From positions 1 through 8,717 of the forward strand of contig CAYUNW010000020.1 of the NCBI GenBank assembly GCA_964446235.1: a stretch of 8,717 nucleotides of DNA, written 5' to 3'. A program made the position numbers and the translations under genes. Below the pieces are notes generated by a model. That model was given only the letters and a program-made list of their open reading frames with translations, did no database searches and was not told the DNA's origin. The DNA comes from CAYUNW01 sp964446235 (GTDB lineage Bacteria; Patescibacteriota; Microgenomatia; 2-02-FULL-39-11). Positions 1 to 5,681 of this stretch are shown in pieces. Position 1 is the first letter of the stretch. The number at the start of each line of letters is the position of its first letter.

Positions 1-111
1 TTTCGAGCTGTATTCCATTATCCTCAATGTCGAAAATGTATCGTAGCTTTTTCAATTTATGAGAACTTTATACTTACTTTTTACGTAAAATCTAATATAA
101 TATATTTATGA
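1..111 (+). CDS. Tail of an upstream reading frame with an NrdR-like zinc-ribbon signature (partial, uncertain)
   Basis: Frame 1 is open from the left edge to a TGA at 109-111, giving 36 visible codons. The peptide contains CRKCIVAFSIYE (codons 10-21). This matches the second zinc knuckle of the nucleotide-reductase repressor NrdR in spacing and residues: C-x2-C-x3-F-x2-Y-E, usually read as C..C...FTTYE. The arginine run that normally precedes this knuckle in NrdR is absent. The stop overlaps the ATG of the ATP-cone gene by 4 nt (ATGA), so the two frames could be translationally coupled. NrdR normally carries both the zinc ribbon and the ATP cone in one chain, so this may be half of a split NrdR, a decayed nrdR, or a chance match. 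The fragment is short and its start is outside the window, so confidence is low. Confidence 0.3.
   Translation, partial: FRAVFHYPQCRKCIVAFSIYENFILTFYVKSNIIYL
96..101 (+). promoter_or_regulatory. Candidate -10 box for the ATP-cone gene (leaderless position)
   Basis: A perfect TATAAT ends 6 nt before the ATG at 108, so initiation at the usual distance would begin at or next to the A of the start codon. No TG extension and no good -35 hexamer are visible, and no Shine-Dalgarno sequence lies between the box and the ATG. In such AT-rich DNA a lone TATAAT can arise by chance. The position, matching other genes here, is the main support. Confidence 0.35.
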
Positions 112-371
112 ATCCACAATTAATGGTCATAAAAAGAAACGGAATAAAAGAAAAATTTGACAGAAAAAAAATTCAAAATGTTGTCAAAACAGCTGGACTT
201 AGTGATGAAAAAACAAGCGTTTTGATATCAAATATCGAAAAATGGATTAATACTTTAGATACAAAATCCGTTTCCTCCATAAATATCAGGGATAAAATTT
301 CAGAAGAACTGAAAAATTTGGATAATAAAGTAGCCAATTTGTTCAATTGGTATCAAAATACCAAAGAATAA
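108..371 (+). CDS. Small free-standing ATP-cone domain protein (NrdR / ribonucleotide reductase regulatory-domain family)
   Basis: The 87-residue protein is almost entirely one ATP-cone domain. It starts with the hallmark VIKRNG (residues 7-12), then KEKFDRKKI (14-22), a helical middle, and ends with VANLFNWYQ (75-83), matching the Val-Ala...Tyr end of ATP cones. In known proteins this domain binds ATP/dATP and gives ribonucleotide reductases or the repressor NrdR their nucleotide sensing. Here it has no catalytic domain and no zinc ribbon in the same chain. A free-standing cone could regulate a reductase in trans, but that is inference. The start at 108 was chosen because it is the first ATG, overlaps the upstream stop as ATGA, and lies 6 nt after a TATAAT; a second ATG at 123 would trim five residues. 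The upstream frame may encode the missing zinc ribbon. It ends 31 nt from the convergent 403-939 gene. Confidence 0.75.
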   Translation: MNPQLMVIKRNGIKEKFDRKKIQNVVKTAGLSDEKTSVLISNIEKWINTLDTKSVSSINIRDKISEELKNLDNKVANLFNWYQNTKE

Positions 372-402
372 TTTAAATTAATTTTATACTAGTAAAAATT
401 CT

Positions 403-939
403 TCAATAAACGGAAATAGTTGTGTTTTTTGCTTGTTTTAACGGATAGAAATTTTGATGATCCTGACTCCAAGTTAAAAATATCTTATAAGTTCCGGGAT
501 TAGGAAAAATCATAGAACTGTCAAACGTAAACATTTCCCCATCAGAAAAATTCACATTTCTTAAACATCCGAAAGATGTGCCAGGAGAAAAATTAAGACA
601 TAAATGGGTAATGAATTTTTTGTAATTACCAATGTTTTTTATAGTTACCTGAAAATTAACTTGTTGACCTGTTTGTACTTTTTCCCTATCTTTTATAATC
701 TCCCCTATTTGCTGCATTGTATATTTATCATTTATACTGTCAGAAGATTCATAATTGGCCGTAACTTCTGAAACATCCTCCACCATATAATCATTTACAT
801 AGGTCGGTGGTGTTATTGAAGGTTCTATCTGAATATTATCGATAATGACTTTATCGTTTTTAAATAAACGGTTTTGGCCTGTGAAATATCCGACTAATAA
901 TCCTATGACCAGAAAAATTATATAAGTTAAATATTTCAT
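403..939 (-). CDS. Membrane-anchored extracytoplasmic protein with a C-terminal beta-sandwich-like domain, function unknown
   Basis: A 178-residue protein that I do not recognise as a named family. Residues 1-3 are followed by a hydrophobic segment (about 4-20, YIIFLVIGLLVGYF), best read as an N-terminal membrane anchor without a clear cleavage site. Residues 30-75 are polar, rich in Asp, Ser and Thr, and look like a linker. From about 80 to the end the sequence alternates as in Ig-like or CARDB-like beta-sandwich domains: a GQQVNFQVTIKNIGN stretch (91-105), then GTYKIFLTW (149-157). Two cysteines (114 and 125) could form a disulfide outside the membrane. The gene stands alone, convergent with the ATP-cone gene and divergent from tRNA-Lys. 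An extended -10 box sits 6 nt before its ATG with no Shine-Dalgarno site, suggesting a leaderless mRNA. Anchor and fold are inferred; function is unknown. Confidence 0.7.
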   Translation of the reverse strand: MKYLTYIIFLVIGLLVGYFTGQNRLFKNDKVIIDNIQIEPSITPPTYVNDYMVEDVSEVTANYESSDSINDKYTMQQIGEIIKDREKVQTGQQVNFQVTIKNIGNYKKFITHLCLNFSPGTSFGCLRNVNFSDGEMFTFDSSMIFPNPGTYKIFLTWSQDHQNFYPLKQAKNTTISVY

Positions 940-945
940 TAATCT

Positions 946-954
946 ATTTTATCA
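946..954 (-). promoter_or_regulatory. Extended -10 promoter of the 403-939 gene (leaderless position)
   Basis: On the minus strand TGATAAAAT (954 to 946) reads as TG-n plus a TATAAT-like hexamer. The hexamer ends exactly 6 nt before the ATG at 939, so transcription would start at or beside the start codon. The longer string ATTTCTGnTAAAAT is shared with the rplS promoter, with only the n base differing. I see no TTGACA-like -35 at the expected distance, which extended -10 promoters can tolerate. Confidence 0.5.
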
Positions 955-980
955 GAAATCTTGATAATTTATAGGTACTA

Positions 981-1009
981 TTGAGTAAAACTATTTCGAT
1001 TGGTATAAT
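981..1009 (+). promoter_or_regulatory. Promoter of tRNA-Lys: TTGAGT - 17 nt - TATAAT with TG extension
   Basis: TTGAGT at 981-986 is followed by a 17-nt spacer and a perfect TATAAT at 1004-1009. The spacer ends TGG, giving a TGnTATAAT extended -10. The predicted transcription start, near 1016, is about 7 nt before the mature tRNA 5' end at 1023. Placement, spacing and both boxes agree with a sigma-70-type promoter. It lies back to back with the promoter of the 403-939 gene. Confidence 0.7.
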
Positions 1010-1022
1010 TTCATGTATCTGA

Positions 1023-1095
1023 GGGCCACTAGCTCAACTGGCAGAGCAACAGCCTTTTAAGCTGTTGGTTCAGGGTTCGAGTCCCTGGTGGCTCA
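1023..1095 (+). tRNA. tRNA-Lys, anticodon TTT
   Basis: A complete cloverleaf can be drawn. The acceptor stem GGGCCAC (1023-1029) pairs with GTGGCTC (1088-1094) with one G-U pair. The D stem is GCTC/GAGC (1032-1035 with 1044-1047). The anticodon stem is ACAGC/GCTGT (1049-1053 with 1061-1065) around the loop CTTTTAA, placing anticodon TTT at 1056-1058. The variable loop is five bases, and the T stem is CAGGG/CCCTG (1071-1075 with 1083-1087) with the loop TTCGAGT. The discriminator base is A at 1095. The CCA end is not encoded, so a CCA-adding enzyme is required. The last three bases are also the antisense of the yraN stop codon. No terminator is evident downstream. Confidence 0.96.
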
Positions 1096-1452
1096 CAAAT
1101 TATCTCCGATACTCTTCAAATGTGTTATCTCACCATTTTCGATGCCGATGAAATCTATCCTAATTGGTACTGATTGGAGTTTATTTTCATATATATAATA
1201 ATCTATGGTTTTTTTTATGGATTTAAGTTTTTTTGGTGTGATCGCTTCCAAAATGTTACCGTAATCCTGATTAGTACGTAATTTCACTTCTACAAAAACT
1301 AACGTCTTGTTTTGTATGGCTATTATATCGATTTCTCCCAATTTGCAATGGAAATTTCTTTCTAGAATATGGTATTTATTTTTTTGCAGGTACTTTACGG
1401 CTTGGTTTTCTGCTTGGTTTCCTTTGAGCTGTTTTGGGCTTTTTAGAAACAT
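1093..1452 (-). CDS. yraN: YraN family (UPF0102) putative PD-(D/E)XK nuclease-fold protein
   Basis: The 119-residue protein matches the YraN/UPF0102 family in length and motifs: GNQAENQAVKYL (11-22, the family G-x3-E-x2-A helix), ILERNF (29-34), GEIDIIA (39-45) and FVEVKLR (53-59). The Asp in GEID and the Glu-x-Lys in EVK form the restriction-endonuclease-like core. The family's cellular role is not settled; a DNA repair or processing function is often proposed. The conserved helix begins at residue 11, so the true start must lie inside rplS. With ATG 1452 it overlaps the last 77 nt of rplS in another frame. No strong Shine-Dalgarno site precedes it, so it is probably reached by ribosomes translating rplS. 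Its TGA stop (1095-1093) lies within the convergent tRNA-Lys gene. Confidence 0.88.
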   Translation of the reverse strand: MFLKSPKQLKGNQAENQAVKYLQKNKYHILERNFHCKLGEIDIIAIQNKTLVFVEVKLRTNQDYGNILEAITPKKLKSIKKTIDYYIYENKLQSVPIRIDFIGIENGEITHLKSIGDNL

Positions 1453-1828
1453 CTTTTATTGTCTTTAATTCTTTAATTTTCAAGGCCTCTTTACCGATTT
1501 TACCACGAAGGTAATATAATTTTGCCCTTCGTACATCTCCTCGTTTCTGAACTGTAATTTTTTGAATCCATGGAGAAAAAGCGAGGAATATTCTTTCAAT
1601 ACCAATACTATCAACTCCGATTTTTCTTACAGTAAAAGTACGGGTTGAGCTGCTACCTTTAATTGCTATCACCACTCCACTATAAATTTGAATTCTTTCC
1701 TTAATTTCTTCTTTGACTTCCCTTTTGGCCTTACCGGCGACCTTTTCTTTTTCTATTAATCTGTAATGTACATCTACGGTATCACCGATATGTATTGTTA
1801 TCCCTTTTATATTTAAATTGTTTGCCAT
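1376..1828 (-). CDS. rplS: 50S ribosomal protein L19
   Basis: L19 sits at the 30S-50S interface and is a structural protein of the large subunit. Recognisable family stretches are IHIGDTVDV (12-20), YSGVVIAIKG (49-58), TFTVRKIG (64-71), GIERIF (76-81) and RGDVRRAKLYYLRG (96-109). At 150 residues it is longer than the usual roughly 115. Extra material is a Lys/Glu-rich insertion around residues 28-42, where E. coli L19 has a short loop, and a basic Lys/Pro/Arg/Ser tail (about 126-150) containing a tandem KPSR repeat. The frame extends upstream to a TTG at 1864, but that TTG is part of the -35 box, so ATG 1828 is the start. There is no Shine-Dalgarno sequence; the -10 box ends 7 nt before the ATG, implying a leaderless or near-leaderless mRNA. 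The last 77 nt also encode the beginning of yraN. Confidence 0.95.
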   Translation of the reverse strand: MANNLNIKGITIHIGDTVDVHYRLIEKEKVAGKAKREVKEEIKERIQIYSGVVIAIKGSSSTRTFTVRKIGVDSIGIERIFLAFSPWIQKITVQKRGDVRRAKLYYLRGKIGKEALKIKELKTIKDVSKKPKTAQRKPSRKPSRKVPAKK

Positions 1829-1835
1829 AGAGGGA

Positions 1836-1864
1836 ATTTTAGCAGAAATAGAGTTCTCTCTCAA
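1836..1864 (-). promoter_or_regulatory. Promoter of rplS: TTGAGA - 17 nt - TAAAAT with TG extension, abutting the ATG
   Basis: On the minus strand TTGAGA (1864-1859, five of six bases of TTGACA) is followed by exactly 17 nt and TAAAAT (1841-1836, five of six of TATAAT), preceded by TGC as an extended -10. The hexamer ends 7 nt before the rplS ATG at 1828, so the transcript has essentially no 5' leader. It sits in the 58-nt gap after glyA, giving rplS-yraN its own promoter. This is the best promoter in the window along with that of tRNA-Lys. Confidence 0.72.
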
Positions 1865-1886
1865 GACTTAACTAGGATTTTTTTAC

Positions 1887-3221
1887 TTACCAAGTAAATA
1901 AAGGATATTTGACTGCAAATTTCTTAACCTCTTGACCAAGTTTTTTAAGCTTATTATTCTTCCATAAAGCAGTCTTGACAGATTTGATAAATATTGATCT
2001 TTCTTCTTTTCTTTCCGGCAAGCGGTAATGTTCTACCTGGTTTATAACATCAACTATCCACATGCCTATTTTTTGCATTTCTTTTTCCTTCATTCCTCTA
2101 GTCGTTAAAATCGGTGTTCCAAGCCTGACACCTGAGGGATACATCGGTGGATTTTCATCATGAGGCACAGTATTGTAATTTACTACAATATTAGCTACTT
2201 CCAATGCTTCGGCTACAATATTGCCTATAACTTTCTTCGGTCTTAAATCTATAACTATCAGATGTGAATCAGTTCCGTCTGTTGTTAGCTTATAATTATT
2301 TTTAAGTAATATTTGGGCTAATAATTTTGCATTTTTTACAATTTGCTGGGCATATTTTTTGAATTTAGGACTTGCTGCTTCCTGAAAACACACTGCCATA
2401 GCCGCTGTAACGTTATTATGAGGACCCCCGGAAAGTCCTGGAAATACTGCCCTGTCTATTTTTACTCCCATATCCTTATCACGTTTCAAACCTCTTTTCG
2501 TTACCATCAATACTGCACCTCGTGGTCCACGAATTGTTTTGTGAGTAGTAAACATCACAATGTCCGCAAATGGTACTGGAGAAGGATATACTTCTCCTGC
2601 AATCAATCCCGCTACATGGGCTACATCAGCTAACAGAAGTGCATTTACACTATCAGCAATCTCTCTCCATTTTTTCCAATCGAAAAATCTTGGATAAGCA
2701 GTAGTACCAACCACTAGCATTTTAGGTTTTTCGGACTTTACAAGTTTGGATATCTTATCCATATCCAACCAACCGTCAGGTTCAACATTAAATTGTACAG
2801 AATTGAAAAATCTACCGGAAAAAGTGACTTTTGGATGCCCATGGGTCAAATGACCTCCGCCGGATAATTTCAAACCCATAATTTTATCGTTAGGCTCAAG
2901 TAACGCAAAATAAACGGCAGAATTTGCCGGTGAACCAGAATATGATTGGACATTAACATGAGGAACTCCAAATAATTTTTTACATCTTTCTATGGCTAAA
3001 AGTTCTATTTCGTCAATGTATCTATTACCTTGATAATATCGCTTGTTTGCATAGCCTTCGGAATATTTATTGGTTAAAACAGAACCTAGCGTCCCGCTTA
3101 CGGCATCAGATATATAGTTTTCTGAAGGTATCATCTCTAAACATTCAAGTTGTCTTTTTTTTTCAAGATTTATAAGGTTAAATATTTTTTTGTCGGTAAC
3201 TTCTAATCTGTTTGATTTCAT
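1887..3221 (-). CDS. glyA: Serine hydroxymethyltransferase
   Basis: This PLP enzyme interconverts serine plus tetrahydrofolate with glycine plus 5,10-methylene-tetrahydrofolate, feeding one-carbon units to thymidylate and purine synthesis in the cytoplasm. Family landmarks: PSENY near the N-terminus (32-36), YSEGYANKRYYQG (53-65), SGGGHLTHG (120-128), the PLP-ring aspartate in LADVAHVAG (197-205, D199), the Schiff-base lysine K228 in TTHKTIRGPRG (225-235), and the carboxylate-binding Arg366 in SGVRLGTP (363-370). The length of 444 residues is slightly above the usual 410-430, with a somewhat longer basic C-terminal end. A strong AAAAGGAG ribosome site 6 nt before ATG 3221 fixes the start. It lies 72 nt after pyrG on the same strand and 58 nt before rplS. 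Apparently intact. Confidence 0.97.
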   Translation of the reverse strand: MKSNRLEVTDKKIFNLINLEKKRQLECLEMIPSENYISDAVSGTLGSVLTNKYSEGYANKRYYQGNRYIDEIELLAIERCKKLFGVPHVNVQSYSGSPANSAVYFALLEPNDKIMGLKLSGGGHLTHGHPKVTFSGRFFNSVQFNVEPDGWLDMDKISKLVKSEKPKMLVVGTTAYPRFFDWKKWREIADSVNALLLADVAHVAGLIAGEVYPSPVPFADIVMFTTHKTIRGPRGAVLMVTKRGLKRDKDMGVKIDRAVFPGLSGGPHNNVTAAMAVCFQEAASPKFKKYAQQIVKNAKLLAQILLKNNYKLTTDGTDSHLIVIDLRPKKVIGNIVAEALEVANIVVNYNTVPHDENPPMYPSGVRLGTPILTTRGMKEKEMQKIGMWIVDVINQVEHYRLPERKEERSIFIKSVKTALWKNNKLKKLGQEVKKFAVKYPLFTW

Positions 3222-3227
3222 TTTTCA

Positions 3228-3235
3228 CTCCTTTT
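3228..3235 (-). promoter_or_regulatory. Strong Shine-Dalgarno site of glyA
   Basis: AAAAGGAG lies 6 nt upstream of the ATG at 3221. It is one of only two clear ribosome sites in the window (the other precedes pyrE), which shows that the organism does use Shine-Dalgarno pairing and makes its absence before rplS, pyrG and others meaningful. Confidence 0.85.
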
Positions 3236-3240
3236 GGCAG

Positions 3241-3294
3241 AAAAAAAATAATATATGAAGTATCTTAAAAGACTCTATCTGATATTTTTCAGAT
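3241..3294 (-). other. pyrG-glyA intergenic hairpin and T-run (possible weak terminator or leader structure)
   Basis: Directly at the pyrG stop, ATCTGA and TCAGAT (3277-3282 with 3289-3294) form a 6-bp hairpin with a 6-nt loop. A run of eight T in the minus-strand transcript follows at 3248-3241, about 28 nt further on. They are too far apart for a textbook intrinsic terminator, and the intervening partial inverted repeat (around 3256-3275) is weak. Partial termination separating the pyr operon from glyA is possible. TATATT/TATTAT strings near 3249-3258 could also be a -10 for glyA, but no -35 stands out. Confidence 0.25.
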
Positions 3295-4961
3295 CATTTT
3301 TTGTTTGAATGATTGATACACTCTCGTATAAATTCAATAAAAATTGGATGCGGTTTCAAAGGTCTACTTTTATATTCCGGATGTCCTTGCGTACCTAAAT
3401 AGAAAGGATGTTTGGTTTTTGGTAATTCAATTATTTCAGCTAAATTCTCAACAACACTTCTGGCTGATATTTTAAAACCTGTTTTTTCAAAATCTGAAGA
3501 GTACTTATCATTAAATTCATATCTATGCCTATGTCTTTCGCTTGTTAATCCATTACTTTCATCTAGAAATGCTTGATGTTTTTTGTACGAATCAAATGCT
3601 ATCGTATTTTTTTGGACAAATGCTTCCCATTTACCCAATCTCATCGTTCCCCCATATGCCCTTCTTTCCATAAATTCTTTTTGTGCAGGCATCAAGTGAA
3701 TTACCGGATATTTTGTATCTTTGACGTTTTCTACCGTATTTGCATCTTTCCATCCCAGAATATCTCTGGCATAGGAAATTACTGCCAGTTGCATTCCGTA
3801 ACATAATCCCAGATATGGAATACTATTATCTCTAGCAAAACCAGCCGCTTGTATCATACCCTCAGCGCCTCTTTCTCCCCAACCTATCGGTACAATTACT
3901 CCATGTGCTCCGTCAATATATTTTGTCATTCCGTCCTTTTCAACCTTTTCCGAATCTATCCACAAAGTTTTCACATCTGCATCCAAAAACCAGGCAGCAT
4001 GATCAATGGCATCCATCAATGCTGCATAAGAATCCCTGAGTTGATATTCTCCGGTTGTGAAATATTTGCCTACAATCGCAATTTTAAATGAATGTGATTT
4101 TTTCTTCTTAATACGTTCAATCAATTGAATCCATTTAGATAGTTCCGGTTCTTTATAAGTTAGATCTAATTTCTGGCAAATTTTTCGAAGCAATGATTGT
4201 TCGTGAAATTGAATTGGAACTTCATATACAGTTTGAGCATCAGGACTAGATATGATGTCTCCCGGATGCATATTACAAAACAAGGAAAACCTGTCTCGTC
4301 TTCTTTTGTCTAAAGGTTTCTCGCTTCTGGCTATTATAAAATCAGGTTGAATACCTGCAGAATTAAGCATTCTGACAGATTGCTGGGTTGGTTTCGTCTT
4401 CGGTTCTCCTAAATGTGGTGGTGTCGGAAGATAACTGACATGGACATGCAATACGTTACCCGGATTTTTTAAAGTCAGAATTCTAGCCGCTTCATAATAG
4501 AACATATTCTGGTATTCGCCTACTGTACCTCCTAGTTCTATGATAACGACCTCTGCTTTATCAATTTTTGCTGCTTTATCAATCCGAGAAATTATCTCAT
4601 CTGTAATATGGGGAATCGCCTCAACATCTTCACCGTTATACTCAAATCTTCTTTCACGCTCAATTACTTCTTTATATATTTGTCCCATTGTAACGAAATT
4701 ATGCCTATGCATGTCTTTATCAAGAAATTTCTCATAGGTACCCATATCCATATCAGCCTCAGTACCGTCTTCACAAAGAAACGGATCTCCATGTTCTATT
4801 GGGTTTATCGTACCTGCGTCGATATTCAAATAATTTTCACATTTTACTGTAGTAACCGAAAGTCCTATGGATTGTAAAAGAAGGGCTATTGAAGCCGAAG
4901 AAATTCCCTTGCCCAAACCGGACAATACACCTCCTGAAACAAAAATATATTTTGTGGGCAT
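3294..4961 (-). CDS. pyrG: CTP synthase (glutamine-hydrolysing)
   Basis: Makes CTP from UTP, ATP and glutamine, the last step of de novo pyrimidine synthesis. From ATG 4961 the protein is 555 residues, normal for the family. The N-terminal synthetase domain opens with KYIFVSGGVLSGLGKG (4-19; P-loop-like, K18) and contains EDGTEADMD (64-72), IPHITDEI (117-124), IELGGTVGEY (141-150) and KTKPTQQSVR (188-197). The class I glutamine amidotransferase domain (about 292-555) has the nucleophile C387 in LGLCYGMQ and the H527/E529 pair in TQGHPEY, so it appears active. The frame runs upstream to a TTG at 5030, but homology begins at the ATG and a promoter lies in between. Odd points: GEYQ replaces the usual GDIE after GGTV, and CENYLNID replaces LDPYLNVD. 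No Shine-Dalgarno site; an extended -10 abuts the ATG. Confidence 0.96.
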   Translation of the reverse strand: MPTKYIFVSGGVLSGLGKGISSASIALLLQSIGLSVTTVKCENYLNIDAGTINPIEHGDPFLCEDGTEADMDMGTYEKFLDKDMHRHNFVTMGQIYKEVIERERRFEYNGEDVEAIPHITDEIISRIDKAAKIDKAEVVIIELGGTVGEYQNMFYYEAARILTLKNPGNVLHVHVSYLPTPPHLGEPKTKPTQQSVRMLNSAGIQPDFIIARSEKPLDKRRRDRFSLFCNMHPGDIISSPDAQTVYEVPIQFHEQSLLRKICQKLDLTYKEPELSKWIQLIERIKKKKSHSFKIAIVGKYFTTGEYQLRDSYAALMDAIDHAAWFLDADVKTLWIDSEKVEKDGMTKYIDGAHGVIVPIGWGERGAEGMIQAAGFARDNSIPYLGLCYGMQLAVISYARDILGWKDANTVENVKDTKYPVIHLMPAQKEFMERRAYGGTMRLGKWEAFVQKNTIAFDSYKKHQAFLDESNGLTSERHRHRYEFNDKYSSDFEKTGFKISARSVVENLAEIIELPKTKHPFYLGTQGHPEYKSRPLKPHPIFIEFIRECINHSNKK

Positions 4962-4966
4962 ATTTA

Positions 4967-4996
4967 AAATTACCAAAAATACTATTCTAGTGTCAA
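4967..4996 (-). promoter_or_regulatory. Candidate pyrG promoter: TTGACA - 18 nt - TAATTT with TG extension
   Basis: In the 82-nt gap between pyrE and pyrG, a perfect TTGACA (4996-4991) is followed 18 nt later by TAATTT (4972-4967), preceded by TGG. The -10 is a poor hexamer (three consensus bases) but carries the TG extension seen at rplS, tRNA-Lys and the 403-939 gene. It ends 5 nt before the pyrG ATG, again a leaderless geometry. It would allow CTP synthase to be expressed apart from the UMP genes. Confidence 0.45.
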
Positions 4997-5043
4997 TTTG
5001 TAAAATAAACCTTGTGAAAAGAAAATGCAAGAAGCAAAAATGA

Positions 5044-5676
5044 TTATTTATTCTTCTTTTCTAGATACTCTCTGCCTTTACCTACTGTAGTATTTATCGG
5101 TATATTTTTTTTGCACATTGGACAATCTTTTTCATCCCATGCAGCAATTTCAATTTCTGCTAAAGCTTCAAAAGGTGCTCCCATTGAAACTGAATTGATA
5201 TTGACTGGATCCCTATTGGCCAAAACACATACCGCAACTACTTGACCTCCGGCGTTCTTAACGCTTGATATTACTTTTTTCACCGAACCGCCGGTAGTAG
5301 TGATATCCTCAACAACCAATACTTTTTTATCTTTTACCAGCTTATCATAACCACGGGTAAATATTTGATTTTTATCTACAGTTTTTTCGGTATATACACC
5401 AAGTACTGAATTTCCTGTCAGTTTTGACAAATGAAACGCCGTCCACTGGGATAAAATGATGCCACCCAAAGCCGGAGCGGCTACTATTTGGATATTTTTG
5501 TTTTTAAATCTTTTAGCTATCTCCAAACATATCTCTGAAATATCTTGTGTGTAAGGATATATTGCGTCCTTATTCAGATAAACCTGTCCGTGTTTACCTG
5601 ATGTATATACGATATGGCTATTTGTAATGAAACCATCGTGTCTTTTCAATATTTCCAATAATTCATTACCTGTCAT
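5044..5676 (-). CDS. pyrE: Orotate phosphoribosyltransferase
   Basis: Transfers the phosphoribosyl group of PRPP to orotate, making orotidine 5'-phosphate. The type I PRPP-binding motif is clear at VLVVEDITTTGGS (119-131), and an orotate-site region SGKHGQVYLNKD lies near the N-terminus (26-37). APALGGI (67-73) is the usual pyrophosphate-loop region. The 210-residue length fits the family. The C-terminus carries CPMC (185-188) followed by INTTVGKGREY (194-204), a cysteine-pair tail typical of one subgroup of bacterial and archaeal PyrE. It starts 10 nt after pyrF, and its AAAGGAG site overlaps the pyrF stop codon. It is the last UMP-pathway gene of the operon; its product feeds PyrF directly. 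Confidence 0.96.
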   Translation of the reverse strand: MTGNELLEILKRHDGFITNSHIVYTSGKHGQVYLNKDAIYPYTQDISEICLEIAKRFKNKNIQIVAAPALGGIILSQWTAFHLSKLTGNSVLGVYTEKTVDKNQIFTRGYDKLVKDKKVLVVEDITTTGGSVKKVISSVKNAGGQVVAVCVLANRDPVNINSVSMGAPFEALAEIEIAAWDEKDCPMCKKNIPINTTVGKGREYLEKKNK

Positions 5677-5681
5677 AATGA

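Noticed and set aside
380..400. AT-only inverted repeat (AATTTTaTACT / AGTAAAAATT) between the convergent ATP-cone and 403-939 genes, as a bidirectional terminator
   Set aside because: The arms contain almost no G-C pairs, one base is bulged, and no clear T-run follows; such palindromes are expected by chance in this base composition.
1829..1864. N-terminal extension of rplS from a TTG at 1864
   Set aside because: The extension overlaps the complete promoter, and L19 similarity begins after the ATG at 1828.
1882..1898. Perfect 7-bp inverted repeat TTTACTT/AAGTAAA across the glyA stop codon, as a terminator
   Set aside because: In the direction of glyA transcription it is followed by A residues, not a U-tract, and the stem has only one G-C pair.
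2343..4877. Several plus-strand open frames opposite glyA and pyrG, and one opposite pyrD at 6827-7114
   Set aside because: They are antisense to well-conserved enzymes, with no family similarity, no ribosome sites and compositions typical of reversed codons.
4962..5030. N-terminal extension of pyrG from a TTG at 5030
   Set aside because: The extra 23 residues have no counterpart in CTP synthases and cover a TTGACA promoter box; homology begins at the ATG at 4961.
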